DNA from: CBDCYS01 sp965226245
GTDB lineage: Bacteria; Acidobacteriota; Terriglobia; Bryobacterales; UBA6623
NCBI GenBank assembly: GCA_965226245.1
Contig: CBDDCL010000014.1
Coordinates: 52,952 to 116,951, forward strand
Direction: 5' to 3'
Length of the DNA stretch: 64,000 bases
A program made the position numbers and the translations under genes. Shown here piece after piece: positions 8,840 through 18,380 of this stretch. The notes beneath the pieces are model-generated. The model was not told the DNA's origin and searched no databases. It was given only the letters and a program-made list of their open reading frames with translations. How positions within the stretch are numbered: the stretch's first letter is position 1; each line of letters begins with the position of its first letter.

Positions 8840-8915
8840 CGTCCGTCTTGCTCGACGTTAGTTGACTATACAATGTTCTGGATACTATAGTCTTTAACAG
8901 TCCGAAATAGACCCC
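8840..8915 (+). promoter_or_regulatory. candidate res site of the resolvase
   Basis: Directly before the serine recombinase lies an inverted repeat GACTATA (8864-8870) / TATAGTC (8886-8892), spanning 29 bp, the size of a resolvase subsite I where crossover takes place. The surrounding AT-rich sequence also fits promoter function for the resolvase, which in Tn3 elements represses itself by binding res. Identified by position and symmetry only. Confidence 0.5.
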
Positions 8916-8928
8916 ATTTGACCTTTTC

Positions 8929-9552
8929 TTGGACGCCGCCTTGAAAACCGTCGCTTACCTCCGCGTCTCCACTCGTTCGCAGGATCTCGCCAACCAGAAG
9001 CTGGCGATCCTCGAGTTCAGCCAGAAACGCCGCTTCCCGATCGACCAATTCATCGAGTCCCGCATCTCGTCGCGCAAGAGTCCGCTCGAGCGCCGCATCG
9101 ACGAAATGTTGGGGACGCTCGAGCCCGGCGACCGGCTGCTGGTCAGCGAGTTGTCGCGGCTCGGCCGCAGCCTCTCTCAGGTGATCCAGATCGTGGAGAC
9201 CCTGGTCCGGCGCAAGATCCGCTTCATCGCCATCAAGGAGGCCATCGAGTTCGACGGCAAGCAGGACCTGCGAACCAAGGTGATGATCGCCCTGTTCGGG
9301 TTGTTCGCGGAGGTTGAGCGGGACCTGATCTCGGAACGGACCAAGGAAGGCCTCGCCGCCGCGAAGGCCAAGGGGAAGCTGCTCGGCCGGCCCAAGGGGG
9401 CCTTGGGAACATCCAAGCTCGATGGCAAGGAGCAAGACATCCGGGTGCTGCTGGGCAAGGAAGTCTCCAAGGCCTCGATCGCCAAGATCCTGGACGTCTC
9501 CCGCTCCGCCCTCTACCACTTCATCGAGACCCGCAAGATCGCTCCGGGCTGA
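8929..9552 (+). CDS. serine recombinase (Tn3-type resolvase)
   Basis: A 207-residue small serine recombinase. The catalytic domain starts TVAYLRVSTRSQDLANQKLA with the nucleophile serine in LRVST, continues with SELSRLGRSLSQVIQIVETL and the E-helix ALFGLFAEVERDLISERTKE, and ends in a helix-turn-helix (KEVSKASIAKILDVSRSALY). It would resolve cointegrates by recombining two res sites, and it lies immediately after a res-like palindrome. Start is TTG at 8929 or TTG at 8941; neither has a strong ribosome binding site. It appears intact, so this unit could still be resolved although its transposase is broken. Confidence 0.93.
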   Translation: MDAALKTVAYLRVSTRSQDLANQKLAILEFSQKRRFPIDQFIESRISSRKSPLERRIDEMLGTLEPGDRLLVSELSRLGRSLSQVIQIVETLVRRKIRFIAIKEAIEFDGKQDLRTKVMIALFGLFAEVERDLISERTKEGLAAAKAKGKLLGRPKGALGTSKLDGKEQDIRVLLGKEVSKASIAKILDVSRSALYHFIETRKIAPG

Positions 9553-9694
9553 CTACAAGGCTCGGACCGCCCTTATGTTGTATTTCAACACCAATATGGT
9601 CGCTACCCTATGATTGCGAGATCAGCCCCGTGCGCGCGGGCCGCGCCAAGCGCGTCGTCCAAGCGCGTGGCTGGGCAGGATTGAAGGAGAGGTC

Positions 9695-11179
9695 ATGATC
9701 ACCGGCGAACTCAAATCCAAAGTGGACAGCATCTGGAACACGATGTGGTCTGGCGGCATCTCGAATCCGCTCTCGGTCATCGAGCAGCTCACCTACCTGC
9801 TCTTCATCAAGCGGCTCGACGAACTACACACCCTGAAGGAGCGCAAGGCCGCCCGCACCGGCAAGCCTATCGAGGATCCGATCTTCACCGCCAAGCAGGA
9901 CAAGCTCCGCTGGTCACGCTTTAGAGAGGCCGCGCCGGAGCAGATGTTTGAGACGGTCCGCGACGGAGTGTTCTCCTTCATCAAGACGCTCGGGCAGAAG
10001 GGGGAGGCGGACGGCGAGGGGGGCTCGACGTACAGCCACCATATGAAGGATGCCCTCTTCATGATGCCCACGGCCCGTGTGCTGGCCAACGTCGTCGACC
10101 AACTCGACGGCATTGATATGGCCGACAGCGACACCAAGGGCGACCTCTACGAGTACATGCTCGGCAAGATTGCCACCGCCGGACAGAACGGTCAGTTCCG
10201 CACGCCGCGTCACATCATCCGTCTGATGGTGATCATGACCGCCCCGACGCCCAAGGACGTGATCTGCGACCCGGCCTGCGGCACGGCGGGCTTCCTCGTT
10301 GCCGCGTCTGAGCACCTAGTGGAGCACCACAGCGACACCATCTACAAGAACGCTACGGCGCGCCGCCACTTCAACGAGGACACGTTCCACGGCTACGACT
10401 TCGACAACACCATGCTGCGCATCGGCAGTATGAACATGCTGCTGCACGGCGTGGAGAACCCAGACATCCGCTACAAGGACTCGCTGGCCCAGACCGACGA
10501 TGATGACGCGGAGAAGTACTCCTTGGTCCTCGCCAATCCGCCGTTTGCGGGCAGTCTCGACTACGAGTCCACCGCCAAGGACCTGCAGCAGGTCGTCAAG
10601 ACCAAGAAGACCGAGCTGTTGTTCCTTGCCCTGTTTCTGCGCCTGCTCCAGACCGGCGGCCGCGCCGCCGTCATCGTGCCCGACGGCGTGCTCTTCGGGT
10701 CGAGCAAGGCGCACAGGACCCTGCGCAAGATTCTGGTCGAGGAGCAGAAGCTCGACGCCATCGTCTCCATGCCCTCGGGCGTCTTCAAACCCTATGCCGG
10801 GGTCTCCACTGCCATCCTGCTCTTCACCAAGACCAACTCCGGCGGCACGGACCACGTCTGGTTCTACGACATGCAGGCCGACGGCTACTCGCTGGACGAC
10901 AAGCGCACGCCGCAACCGGAGAAGAGCGATCTTGTAGACATTCTCGCCCGCTGGCAGCACCGCGAAGCGGAGCGCAAGCGGGCGCAGACGGACCAGAGTT
11001 TTCTCGTGCCCAAGGCCGAGATCGCCCGCAACGATTACGACCTCTCCATCAACCGCTACAAGGAAGTGGAATACGAAGCGGTGAAGTACGACCCGCCGAA
11101 GGTGATCCTGGGACGGCTATTGGCGTTGGAGGAGGACATAGCGAAGGGACGTAAGGAGTTGGAGAAACTGCTGGGATGA
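9695..11179 (+). CDS. hsdM: type I restriction-modification methyltransferase, M subunit
   Basis: A 494-residue N6-adenine methyltransferase subunit that pairs with HsdS to modify adenines in the recognition site. The N-terminal HsdM bundle (KVDSIWNTMWSGGISNPLSV) is followed by the SAM-binding motif DPACGTAGF (residues 192-200) and the catalytic motif NPPF (281-284). ATG at 9695 is chosen because AAGGAGAGG precedes it at 9684-9692 and homologous proteins start here; the upstream open frame to 9614 is not needed. The stop overlaps the hsdS start (ATGA at 11176-11179), so the genes are translationally coupled. Confidence 0.96.
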   Translation: MITGELKSKVDSIWNTMWSGGISNPLSVIEQLTYLLFIKRLDELHTLKERKAARTGKPIEDPIFTAKQDKLRWSRFREAAPEQMFETVRDGVFSFIKTLGQKGEADGEGGSTYSHHMKDALFMMPTARVLANVVDQLDGIDMADSDTKGDLYEYMLGKIATAGQNGQFRTPRHIIRLMVIMTAPTPKDVICDPACGTAGFLVAASEHLVEHHSDTIYKNATARRHFNEDTFHGYDFDNTMLRIGSMNMLLHGVENPDIRYKDSLAQTDDDDAEKYSLVLANPPFAGSLDYESTAKDLQQVVKTKKTELLFLALFLRLLQTGGRAAVIVPDGVLFGSSKAHRTLRKILVEEQKLDAIVSMPSGVFKPYAGVSTAILLFTKTNSGGTDHVWFYDMQADGYSLDDKRTPQPEKSDLVDILARWQHREAERKRAQTDQSFLVPKAEIARNDYDLSINRYKEVEYEAVKYDPPKVILGRLLALEEDIAKGRKELEKLLG

Positions 11180-12372
11180 AGTGGCCTGTTGAGACAATAG
11201 ATGTAGTCGCCCAAGTTAATCCAACACTTGCTGCGGCCGACCGGCCAGACTTGGACGAAATAGTCTGCTTCGTGCCCATGGCCGCAGTGTCCGAAGAAAC
11301 ACTGAGCATCGAAGCTCAAGCCGAGCGACCGTTCTCCGAAGTTGCTAAGGGGTACACGCCGTTCAAGCGCGGTGACGTCTTGGTCGCCAAGATCACCCCG
11401 TGTTTCGAGAACGGGAAGATGGCACTTGCCGACAATCTTGCTCATGAGTTGGGCTTCGGGACAACGGAGTTTCACGTATTCAGGCCGTCGGAGAGAATCA
11501 CCGGACCCTATCTGTTCAACTTCCTGCGCGCACCGTCCGTGCGCAAAGCAGGAGCGATGAAGATGAAGGGGGCTGCAGGTCAGCGCAGGGTTCCCGCCGA
11601 TTTCTTTGCCGCGCTTCAAATCCCCCTCCCGCCCCTCGCCGAGCAGAAGCGGATTGCGGGGACTCTGGATGCGGCGGACGCCTTGCGGGCCAAACGCCGC
11701 GAGGCCCTCGCCCAGCTCGACACCCTCCTCCAGTCCACCTTCCTCGACATGTTCGGCGATCCCGTCACCAATCCGATGGGGTGGGTGGAGACGCCTTTCG
11801 GAGACATCGCTACCGATACGAAGCTTGGGATGGTGCGATCATCCAAGGAGTTCGGATGGGACTTCGGGATTCCCTACGTTCGGATGAACGCAGTGACCGG
11901 CGACGGATACTTCCTGCCCGACAAGGTGCAGTCGACGCACGCTGACGAGGAAGAGGTTGAGGCTTTTGCTTTGCGACCTGGGGACTTTCTCTTTAACACG
12001 AGAAACTCGAAGGAACTTGTCGGGAAGGTGTGCGTCTTTCCAGGCCCTGAAGGCTGGCTCTTCAACAACAACCTTATGCGTGTTCGGTTTCGTGCTGATG
12101 TTGAGCCGTGGGTTATCGCGATGCAGTTTCGATTTAGACGGGTGGAGCGCGAACTGGAGAAGCGCAAATCCGGCACGACCAGCGTATTTGCAGTCTACTG
12201 GAAGTCGCTGCGCACTCTTCCCGTGCTAGTTCCTCCTTCGAACCTTCAACACCGCTTCGCCGCCATCGTCGAATCCGTGGAACACCAGAAGGCCCGCCAA
12301 CGCGCCCACCTCGCCGAACTGGACACTCTCTTCGCCTCTCTGCAATCCCGCGCCTTCCGAGGAGACCTCTGA
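11176..12372 (+). CDS. hsdS: type I restriction-modification specificity subunit
   Basis: A 398-residue specificity protein with two target-recognition domains and two conserved helical spacers: IPLPPLAEQKRIAGTLDAAD ALRAKRREALAQLDTLL at about residues 150-195, and VPPSNLQHRFAAIVESVEHQ KARQRAHLAELDTLF near the end. These spacers dock two HsdM subunits and set the spacing of the two half-sites. The target domains (about 1-140 and 200-345) cannot be converted to a recognition sequence by eye. Starts 4 bp inside hsdM and is followed after 6 bp by hsdR, completing a three-gene operon. Intact frame throughout. Confidence 0.95.
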   Translation: MKWPVETIDVVAQVNPTLAAADRPDLDEIVCFVPMAAVSEETLSIEAQAERPFSEVAKGYTPFKRGDVLVAKITPCFENGKMALADNLAHELGFGTTEFHVFRPSERITGPYLFNFLRAPSVRKAGAMKMKGAAGQRRVPADFFAALQIPLPPLAEQKRIAGTLDAADALRAKRREALAQLDTLLQSTFLDMFGDPVTNPMGWVETPFGDIATDTKLGMVRSSKEFGWDFGIPYVRMNAVTGDGYFLPDKVQSTHADEEEVEAFALRPGDFLFNTRNSKELVGKVCVFPGPEGWLFNNNLMRVRFRADVEPWVIAMQFRFRRVERELEKRKSGTTSVFAVYWKSLRTLPVLVPPSNLQHRFAAIVESVEHQKARQRAHLAELDTLFASLQSRAFRGDL

Positions 12373-12378
12373 GCCGTC

Positions 12379-15300
12379 ATGGAAGTCTCCGCCAACTTCG
12401 CGTTCCTGAAACAGGAGTTCCCGCACGCGGCGGAGAGCGCGAGCTTTGCCGAGCGGCACGTCTTCGGCGACCCACGGGCGTCCTGCTTCCATGCCCGGCA
12501 CGCGCTGGAGCGTCTGCTCACGCGTGTTTACAAGGTCGAGAAGGCTCTGAAGCCACCGAAGGTCACGAACTTGGACGGTTACATCAGCGACCCTGCCTTC
12601 CGCGAACTCGTGCCCGAGGTCGTTTGGCAGAAGGCCGAATACATCCGGCAGGCAGGCAACGTGGCGGTCCACGGCAACAGGTCGCCGGCACCAGAAAAGG
12701 CGCTGGATGTCGTGCGGGAGCTTTATCACGTCCTCTACTGGACGGGCCGCACCTACCTCCGGAAGGGCGCGGAGAGTCTGCAGGGCAAGACCTTTGACGA
12801 ATCCATCGTCCCGAACGTGGAACCGGCAATTACCCCAGCCAGCGTCCAGGAGCTGGAGGCTCTGAAGGCCCAGCGGGATGCGGCGGCGGAGGCCCGCAAG
12901 GAGATCGAGAGCGAACTTGAAGCGGTGCGTGGACGCCTCGCGGCCATCAAGGCGGAGAACGAAGGTTTCCCCGAGACCCACGACTGGAACGAGGACAAGA
13001 CCCGCACGCTCATCATCGATCTCGATCTGGAACGCGCCGGATGGCATCTGGACCGGGAACAGGACCGTGAATACGAAGTGACCGGCATGCCGAACGAGTC
13101 GGGCATCGGCTATGCCGACTACGTTCTCTGGGGAGACGACGGCAAGCCCCTGGCGGTGGTGGAGGCGAAGAAGACCACCGTCGACCCGGCAGTGGGCCAG
13201 CAGCAGGCGAAGCTCTACGCCGACTGCCTGGAGACGATGCACGGCCAGCGTCCGGTCATCTTCTACACCAACGGGTACGAGACCTTCCTGTGGGATGACC
13301 TCGCCTACCCGCCACGTCCGGTCGCCGGGTTCTACAAGAAGGACGAGCTCGCGTCCCTGATCATTCGCCGAGCCCAGCGCGCCCCGCTCGATGTGTCGCA
13401 GGTCAAGGACGACATCGTCGAGCGCTACTACCAGAAGCGGGCCATTGGCAGCATAGGCGAGCAGTTCGCGCAGACGCGACGCAAGGCGCTGCTGGTGATG
13501 GCCACCGGCAGCGGCAAGACACGCACGGCGATCGCCCTGGTGGACCTGCTGCAACGGGCGGGCTGGGTGAAGCGGGCGTTGTTCCTGGCCGACCGGGTGT
13601 CGCTGGTGAACCAAGCCGTTGGTGCGTTCAAAGCACACCTTCCCCAGTCTAGCCCGGTGAACCTGGTCACCGAGAAGGACACGACGGGTCGAGTCTACGT
13701 CTGCACCTATCCGACGATGATGGGACTGATTAACGAGACGAAGGGCAGCGAGGCGCGCTTCAGCGTCGGGCATTTCGATCTCGTGATCATCGACGAAGCG
13801 CATCGCTCGGTGTACCAGAAGTACGGGGCGATCTTCCGCTACTTCGACTCGCTGCTGATCGGTCTGACTGCAACACCAGGGGAGCAGGTAGACAGAAACA
13901 CCTACGCACTCTTCGACCTGGAGTCGGGCGTGCCGACCGACGCCTACGAACTGGAGACCGCCGTCGCGGACGGCTTCCTCGTGCCACCGCGCGTGCAGCA
14001 GGTGGACCTGCAGTTTCCCCGCGAAGGCATCGACTACGACTCGCTCAGCGACGAGGAGAAGGAACAGTGGGAGAGCCTCGACTGGGGCGACGACGTGGAC
14101 GAGAGCAGTCTGCCGGACAAGGTCAACGCCGCCGCCCTCAACAGTTGGCTCTTCAACAAGGACACGGTGGACAAGGTGCTCCAGCACCTGATGGAACATG
14201 GCCACAAAGTCGAAGGGCGGGACCGGCTAGCCAAGACGATTCTCTTCGCCCGCAACCACACGCACGCGCAGTTCATCGAGGAGCGATTCAATCACCACTA
14301 CCCGCAGCACAAGGGACACTTCGCGCGCGTCATTGACCACTATGCGACGTATCCGCAGAGTCTCCTCGAGCACTTCTCACAGAAGGACAACGCGCCGCAC
14401 ATCGCCATCTCGGTGGACATGCTCGACACCGGCATCGACATTCCCGAGGTAGCGAACCTGGTCTTCTTCAAGCCGGTCTACTCGAAGATCAAGTTCTGGC
14501 AGATGATCGGACGCGGCACGCGACTCTGTCCGGAGCTGTTCGGTCCGGACGACGACAAGCAGGACTTCCACGTCTTCGATTTCTGCTTCAATTTCGACTT
14601 TTTCCGCGAGAATCCAGCGGGCATCGAGGGACGCGGTATCGTCCCGCTCGGCACCCGCCTCTTCCGCTCCCGGGTGCAACTGCTGACCCATGTCCAGGCG
14701 ACGCCCGACCTGGACCCGGATGCAGTGCTCGCGGGCGCCCTGATCACGGCACTCCATGGGGAAGTGGCGGCGATGAACCGCGAGAACTTCATCGTGCGGA
14801 TGCACCTGGAGGCCGTGGATCGCTTCCGAGAGCGCACGACATGGGCGCAGCTCAGCGACGCGGACCGTGAGGTGCTACAGCGTGAAGTCGCCGGGCTGCC
14901 AAGCGAGGTCGAGATAGATGAGATCGAGTCACGGATGTTCGATCTCACAGCCCTTCGCATGCAGGTAGCCCTGGCCGAGGGCAACATGAGCGCCGTCGAG
15001 AGTCACCGGCAGCGGATGGTCGAAATCGCCATGCTGCTGGAGGAGAAGACGACGATCCCCGCCGTCAAGGCCCAGCTCGAATTCCTGGCCTCCATGCAGG
15101 ACAGCGGCTTCTGGGAGGGGGTCGACCTGCACGGTCTCGAAGCGTTGCGGCTGCGCCTACGCAGGCTGGTGCCCTTCCTCGACAAGAAGAAGCAGAAGAT
15201 CGTCTACACCGACTTCCAGGATCAGGTTATAGGCGTGCGAGATGAAGAGGTCGTCCACATGCCGAAGATGACCGGTGTCCAGTATGAGAAGAAGGTTAAG

Positions 15301-15792
15301 GCCTACCTGAAGAACCACCTCGCCCACATCGTCATCCACCGTCTACGAACTAACCAGCCGCTCACCGCGACCGATTTACTGGGATTGGAGAGGACCCTGG
15401 CGGAGATCGGCGAGGACGACGGCCAGACGTTGTTGACGGGCCTCCTGGCCCGTAGCGAGGAGCCCTCGCTGGCCCACTTCGTTCGCAACATGGTGGGGAT
15501 GGATCGCGCCGCGGCGCAGCGCGCCTTCTCCGGCTTCCTCTCCGACCAGAGCCTCACGCCACCGCAGATCCGCTTCGTCGAGATGGTGATCGACCAGCTC
15601 ACGGCCCGAGGCGTTATGGAGGCATCGGCTCTCTACGAACCGCCCTTCACCAACCTGCACGCCGGGGGGCCGGAGGCATTGTTTGGCGGAAAGAAAAACG
15701 TGATCGAAGGGATTTTCGACACACTGAAGGCGGTCCAGTCGGGGTTGATGGTGAAGGCAGGGTCAACGCCAGGAAGAGTCGCCCTGCTGTGA
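12379..15792 (+). CDS. hsdR: type I restriction endonuclease, R subunit
   Basis: A 1137-residue motor nuclease that translocates DNA and cleaves unmodified molecules. It opens with a DUF4145-like helical region (about 1-140) and a coiled coil (about 155-200), then the RecB-like nuclease core with Asp247, Glu262 and Lys264 (GYADYVLW ... AVVEAKK). The helicase follows with MATGSGKT (373-380), DEAH (472-475) and QMIGRGTRLC, and ends with an EcoEI-R-like C-terminal domain. The family resembles EcoEI/type IB HsdR. It ends shortly before a Tn3-type end at 15844. All key motifs are present, so the system appears functional. Confidence 0.96.
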   Translation: MEVSANFAFLKQEFPHAAESASFAERHVFGDPRASCFHARHALERLLTRVYKVEKALKPPKVTNLDGYISDPAFRELVPEVVWQKAEYIRQAGNVAVHGNRSPAPEKALDVVRELYHVLYWTGRTYLRKGAESLQGKTFDESIVPNVEPAITPASVQELEALKAQRDAAAEARKEIESELEAVRGRLAAIKAENEGFPETHDWNEDKTRTLIIDLDLERAGWHLDREQDREYEVTGMPNESGIGYADYVLWGDDGKPLAVVEAKKTTVDPAVGQQQAKLYADCLETMHGQRPVIFYTNGYETFLWDDLAYPPRPVAGFYKKDELASLIIRRAQRAPLDVSQVKDDIVERYYQKRAIGSIGEQFAQTRRKALLVMATGSGKTRTAIALVDLLQRAGWVKRALFLADRVSLVNQAVGAFKAHLPQSSPVNLVTEKDTTGRVYVCTYPTMMGLINETKGSEARFSVGHFDLVIIDEAHRSVYQKYGAIFRYFDSLLIGLTATPGEQVDRNTYALFDLESGVPTDAYELETAVADGFLVPPRVQQVDLQFPREGIDYDSLSDEEKEQWESLDWGDDVDESSLPDKVNAAALNSWLFNKDTVDKVLQHLMEHGHKVEGRDRLAKTILFARNHTHAQFIEERFNHHYPQHKGHFARVIDHYATYPQSLLEHFSQKDNAPHIAISVDMLDTGIDIPEVANLVFFKPVYSKIKFWQMIGRGTRLCPELFGPDDDKQDFHVFDFCFNFDFFRENPAGIEGRGIVPLGTRLFRSRVQLLTHVQATPDLDPDAVLAGALITALHGEVAAMNRENFIVRMHLEAVDRFRERTTWAQLSDADREVLQREVAGLPSEVEIDEIESRMFDLTALRMQVALAEGNMSAVESHRQRMVEIAMLLEEKTTIPAVKAQLEFLASMQDSGFWEGVDLHGLEALRLRLRRLVPFLDKKKQKIVYTDFQDQVIGVRDEEVVHMPKMTGVQYEKKVKAYLKNHLAHIVIHRLRTNQPLTATDLLGLERTLAEIGEDDGQTLLTGLLARSEEPSLAHFVRNMVGMDRAAAQRAFSGFLSDQSLTPPQIRFVEMVIDQLTARGVMEASALYEPPFTNLHAGGPEALFGGKKNVIEGIFDTLKAVQSGLMVKAGSTPGRVALL

Positions 15793-15843
15793 ACCCGCTG
15801 ACCCGCGCACGCTCGTCCAGATTGGCCCTTGCCGACGATGCCA

Positions 15844-17032
15844 GGGTAGCGCCCAGAATCGTGCGAATTTATACGCTAAGAGGTTTCGAGTCGGTGCTTG
15901 CTGGATCGGTGCAGGTATCGACCGGTACGAAGACGAGCTTGAGTTTCCAAGATGGACCAGTATTCACGCGAGTTCATCGCCGAGAAGGCCCGGCTGCGCC
16001 CCGAGGATCTCGGGCTCGTACGCACGGCACGACGATCTCACAACCAACTTGGCCTGGCGTACCAGATCGCCTTCATCCGGCTCACGGGGCGGGCGCGCCG
16101 GGCCAGCAACCTTTCGAGATCCTCGAGGACCTCGTGGGTTATGTGGCAACGGAGCTGAATGCGAATCCTCGAGATCTAGATCTCTATGCGCGGCGCCAGC
16201 CAACGCTCTCGGCCCATCTGGAGAGGGTCCGCGAGCACCTTGGCCTCACAGCCTTCGATGAAAAGGCACGTCAGAGACTAGCGCCGTTTGTCTTCAAGGA
16301 GGCGTTCCGGCTCGAGCAAGGCGCCGCCCTCGTGTCCCGCTGCGGAGAATGCCCAGGTCAAGGTTACCGAAGATGGGTGGAGGCTCTCTTCGGACGTCGC
16401 CGAACGGAGGTCTCCGGAAGAACAACAGGCGCTCGAGAGGCTCACCTCATGGATGGGTGCGCACATGCGATCGATTCGCCTTCCCGATCTCCTTATCGAG
16501 GTCGACAATGAGCTCGACTGGTCGCGGCGTTCGCGAGCGGCCAGACCACCGCGTCTGTCGCACTCAAGCGTCTGGTAGGCCATGGGCCGAAGAATCGCTT
16601 CTACCGAGCGACCCGCGAGCTCGGCCGCGTCTTCAAGACCGAGTTCATCCTCGACTACCTGAGCCAGCCGGCGCTTCGCACGCGGATCCGACGCGGGCTC
16701 CTCAAGGGAGAACAGCTACACGCCCTCGCCCGGTGCGTCCACTACGACCGACTGGGCCGACTGGATCAGCGCGACTTCGAACGCCAAACCGGCGCGGCGA
16801 GCTGCCTGCTTCTCATCCTCGCAGCTATCATCTATTGGCAGATTCGGGAAGATCGATCGTGTTTTGAGCGAGGCGGGCTCGGATGCGGACGATCTCAACT
16901 TCGAGTTACTGTCCCATATCAGCCCGATCGGGTGGGACAACGTCCTCCTCTACGGCGAGTACCAGCTCAACCGCAGTCTCGTGCGAAGCGAAAGGCTTAG
17001 CGTATAAATTCGCACGATTCTGGGCGCTACCC
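15844..17032 (+). mobile_element. Tn3-family remnant (type A, copy 2)
   Basis: A complete pair of 37 bp ends bounds this 1189 bp segment: GGGTAGCGCCCAGAATCG... at 15844-15880 and the exact inverse at 16996-17032. The inside holds the beginning and end of tnpA with the middle deleted. The copy at 3112-4756 has the same ends and the same downstream junction into repA (TGATAAAG, then repA), but a bigger internal deletion and an IS1595 in its right end. Confidence 0.88.
15952..17007 (+). pseudogene. Tn3-family transposase with DUF4158 start, internally deleted
   Basis: MDQYSREFIAEKARLRPEDL GLVRTARRSHNQLGLAYQIA opens the DUF4158 domain of Tn3 transposases; after a frame break near 16100 it continues FEILEDLVGYVATELNANPR and LSAHLERVREHLGLTAFDEK. 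A later piece reads RSIRLPDLLIEVDNELDWSR, then jumps directly to the C-terminal blocks FKTEFILDYLSQPA ... LLYGEYQLNRSLVRSERLSV. About half of the normal protein is missing and several frameshifts are present. Non-functional. Confidence 0.85.
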
Positions 17033-17108
17033 TGATAAAGTTATGTTATCGAACTGTTTGGAAAGTGGTGGCCCGGTCTTGTCTGAGGCACATGGGAGAA
17101 TAAAAGCC

Positions 17109-18077
17109 ATGCAGCGTCAACGCGACGAGTTGGTTCCGATCGGTGATGCCTTGGACGATCTGGGCGGTCCGGTGAAAGCGATCCGCGACGCCTCGCCTCA
17201 GGCGTTGCACCACTTCACCCAGGCCGACCAGGTGAACCAGCTTGTAGGGGCCAGCGAAGCGGACCCCGATCTCGGTTTCATGGCACGGATGATGGCGCTG
17301 TGCTCGTTGCCCCGCACCAACCCCGGCAACCGGCATCGATATGTCCGGCGCAACGGCCCCTACAAGCTCATCATGTACTCAAGCGGGGAAACCAAGCTCC
17401 CCTTCGGAAACTTCCCGCGCCTGATCCTGGCCTGGGTCTGCACCGAAGCGGTACGGACCCAAAGCCGCGAGCTCGTTCTAGGCCGCTCGCTGGCAAAGTT
17501 CATGAAGACCTTGGGCGTCTACACCACCAGCGGAGAAACACAGACCCGCCTCCGCAATCAAATTAAACGGCTGTTCGGTTGCACCGTCTCACTGATCTAC
17601 AAAGATGAGAATGTAAGCGCCACGGTGAACGCCGTGATCGCCGACCACACGGTGTTCTGGTGGAACGAGCGTAAGCCCGACCAGCCCTCACTGTGGGACA
17701 GCAAGATCGAACTCAGTGAGAAGTTCTTCAACGAGATCATCCGCTGCCCAGTTCCGTTGGACCTGAATGCCCTCACGGCCCTCAAGCGCTGCTCTCTGGG
17801 CCTCGATCTGTACCTCTGGCTGACCTACCGCACCTTCACCCTTCGCGCTCCGCTACGGCTCACCTGGCAGCAGTTGTACCACCAGTTTGGCCCGAATCCA
17901 AACAGCGCGGCCACTCACAATGCCGTCCAAAACTTTCGCCGCCGCATCCTCCGAGAGTTGATCAAGGTCAAGCTAGCCTGGCCGAAACTGAATTATTCGA
18001 CAGCCAAGGGCCTTCTGATCCTGCATCCCTCAACACCAGCCATCGCGCCGCTCAATCAAAACCAGCTAGCGAGCTAA
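17109..18077 (+). CDS. repA: plasmid replication initiator RepA (copy 2, intact)
   Basis: A 322-residue initiator of the plasmid-encoded RepA type (PF04796-like), which binds iterons and opens the origin. Family blocks include FTQADQVNQLVGASEADPDL, RTNPGNRHRY, FPRLILAWVCTEAVRTQSRE, FWWNERKPDQPSLWDSKIEL, LDLYLWLTYRTFTLRAPLRL and the C-terminal ILHPSTPAIAP. ATG at 17109 (MQRQRDELVP) is chosen over 17043 because GGGAGA lies before it and because the third RepA aligns only from here. Three iterons and a DnaA box follow 150-290 bp downstream, so gene and origin form one replicon. RepA copy 3 is clearly diverged from it. Confidence 0.93.
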   Translation: MQRQRDELVPIGDALDDLGGPVKAIRDASPQALHHFTQADQVNQLVGASEADPDLGFMARMMALCSLPRTNPGNRHRYVRRNGPYKLIMYSSGETKLPFGNFPRLILAWVCTEAVRTQSRELVLGRSLAKFMKTLGVYTTSGETQTRLRNQIKRLFGCTVSLIYKDENVSATVNAVIADHTVFWWNERKPDQPSLWDSKIELSEKFFNEIIRCPVPLDLNALTALKRCSLGLDLYLWLTYRTFTLRAPLRLTWQQLYHQFGPNPNSAATHNAVQNFRRRILRELIKVKLAWPKLNYSTAKGLLILHPSTPAIAPLNQNQLAS

Positions 18078-18220
18078 TCTCCTCTCTCCCTGCCTCTCAG
18101 CGACCCGTCAGCGGCTTTTGAGCGTCGGGTTGCAGTCTAGATATCCCCCGCGCTTCTGAATCGTCAGAAGGCCGGGAACCGCTTATTTCCACAGGCTTGT
18201 GTGATTCGGCAGAGTTTTCC

Positions 18221-18380
18221 ACGACCAAACCGAACACACCCCTGCCCTTTCAATACGACCAAACCGAACACACTACCCTCTTCTAATACGACCAAACCGA
18301 ACACGCATACAAGTAGTTAAAGAACAAGTAGTTAAAGAACAAGTAGTAGGAGCGACTAGGCTGTGGATAACTCACTGAAA
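18221..18380 (+). promoter_or_regulatory. oriV: replication origin with three iterons and DnaA box
   Basis: The 17-mer ACGACCAAACCGAACAC occurs at 18221, 18255 and 18288, spaced 34 and 33 bp, about three helical turns, as in iteron origins. Next come tandem AAGTAGTTAAAGAAC units at 18311-18350, a DnaA box TGTGGATAA at 18362-18370 (perfect complement of TTATCCACA), and an A-rich tract. This lies just after repA copy 2, whose product should bind the iterons. Confidence 0.85.

Larger units (their letters stand above)
7447..9610. mobile_element. Tn3-family unit (type B) with resolvase and a nuclease-like passenger
   Basis: Two matching ends bound the unit: AGGGTAGCGCCTATATTGGT... at 7447-7485 and its inverted partner CCTTATGTTGTATTTCAACA... 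to GCTACCCT at 9572-9610, which agree at nearly every position over 39 bp. Inside are the C-terminal remnant of tnpA, a PD-(D/E)XK-like gene, a res-like site and a serine recombinase. The left end cuts an IS6 gene; the type I restriction operon begins 85 bp after the right end. A partial third end (GGGTAGCGCCCAGATTTAGG at 8762-8781) hints at nested insertion. Confidence 0.8.

Noticed and set aside
10316..10960. 214-residue minus frame opposite hsdM
   Set aside because: Shadow of a strongly conserved methyltransferase frame; no ribosome binding site or domain.
12226..14205. 659-residue open frame on the minus strand
   Set aside because: It lies entirely antisense to hsdR, is rich in His, Leu, Val and Arg as expected for GC-rich shadow frames, and shows no motif.
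18221..18350. Direct repeats as a CRISPR array
   Set aside because: Repeats are only 15-17 bp, three units, spacers 16-17 bp, next to repA and a DnaA box: iterons fit, CRISPR does not.
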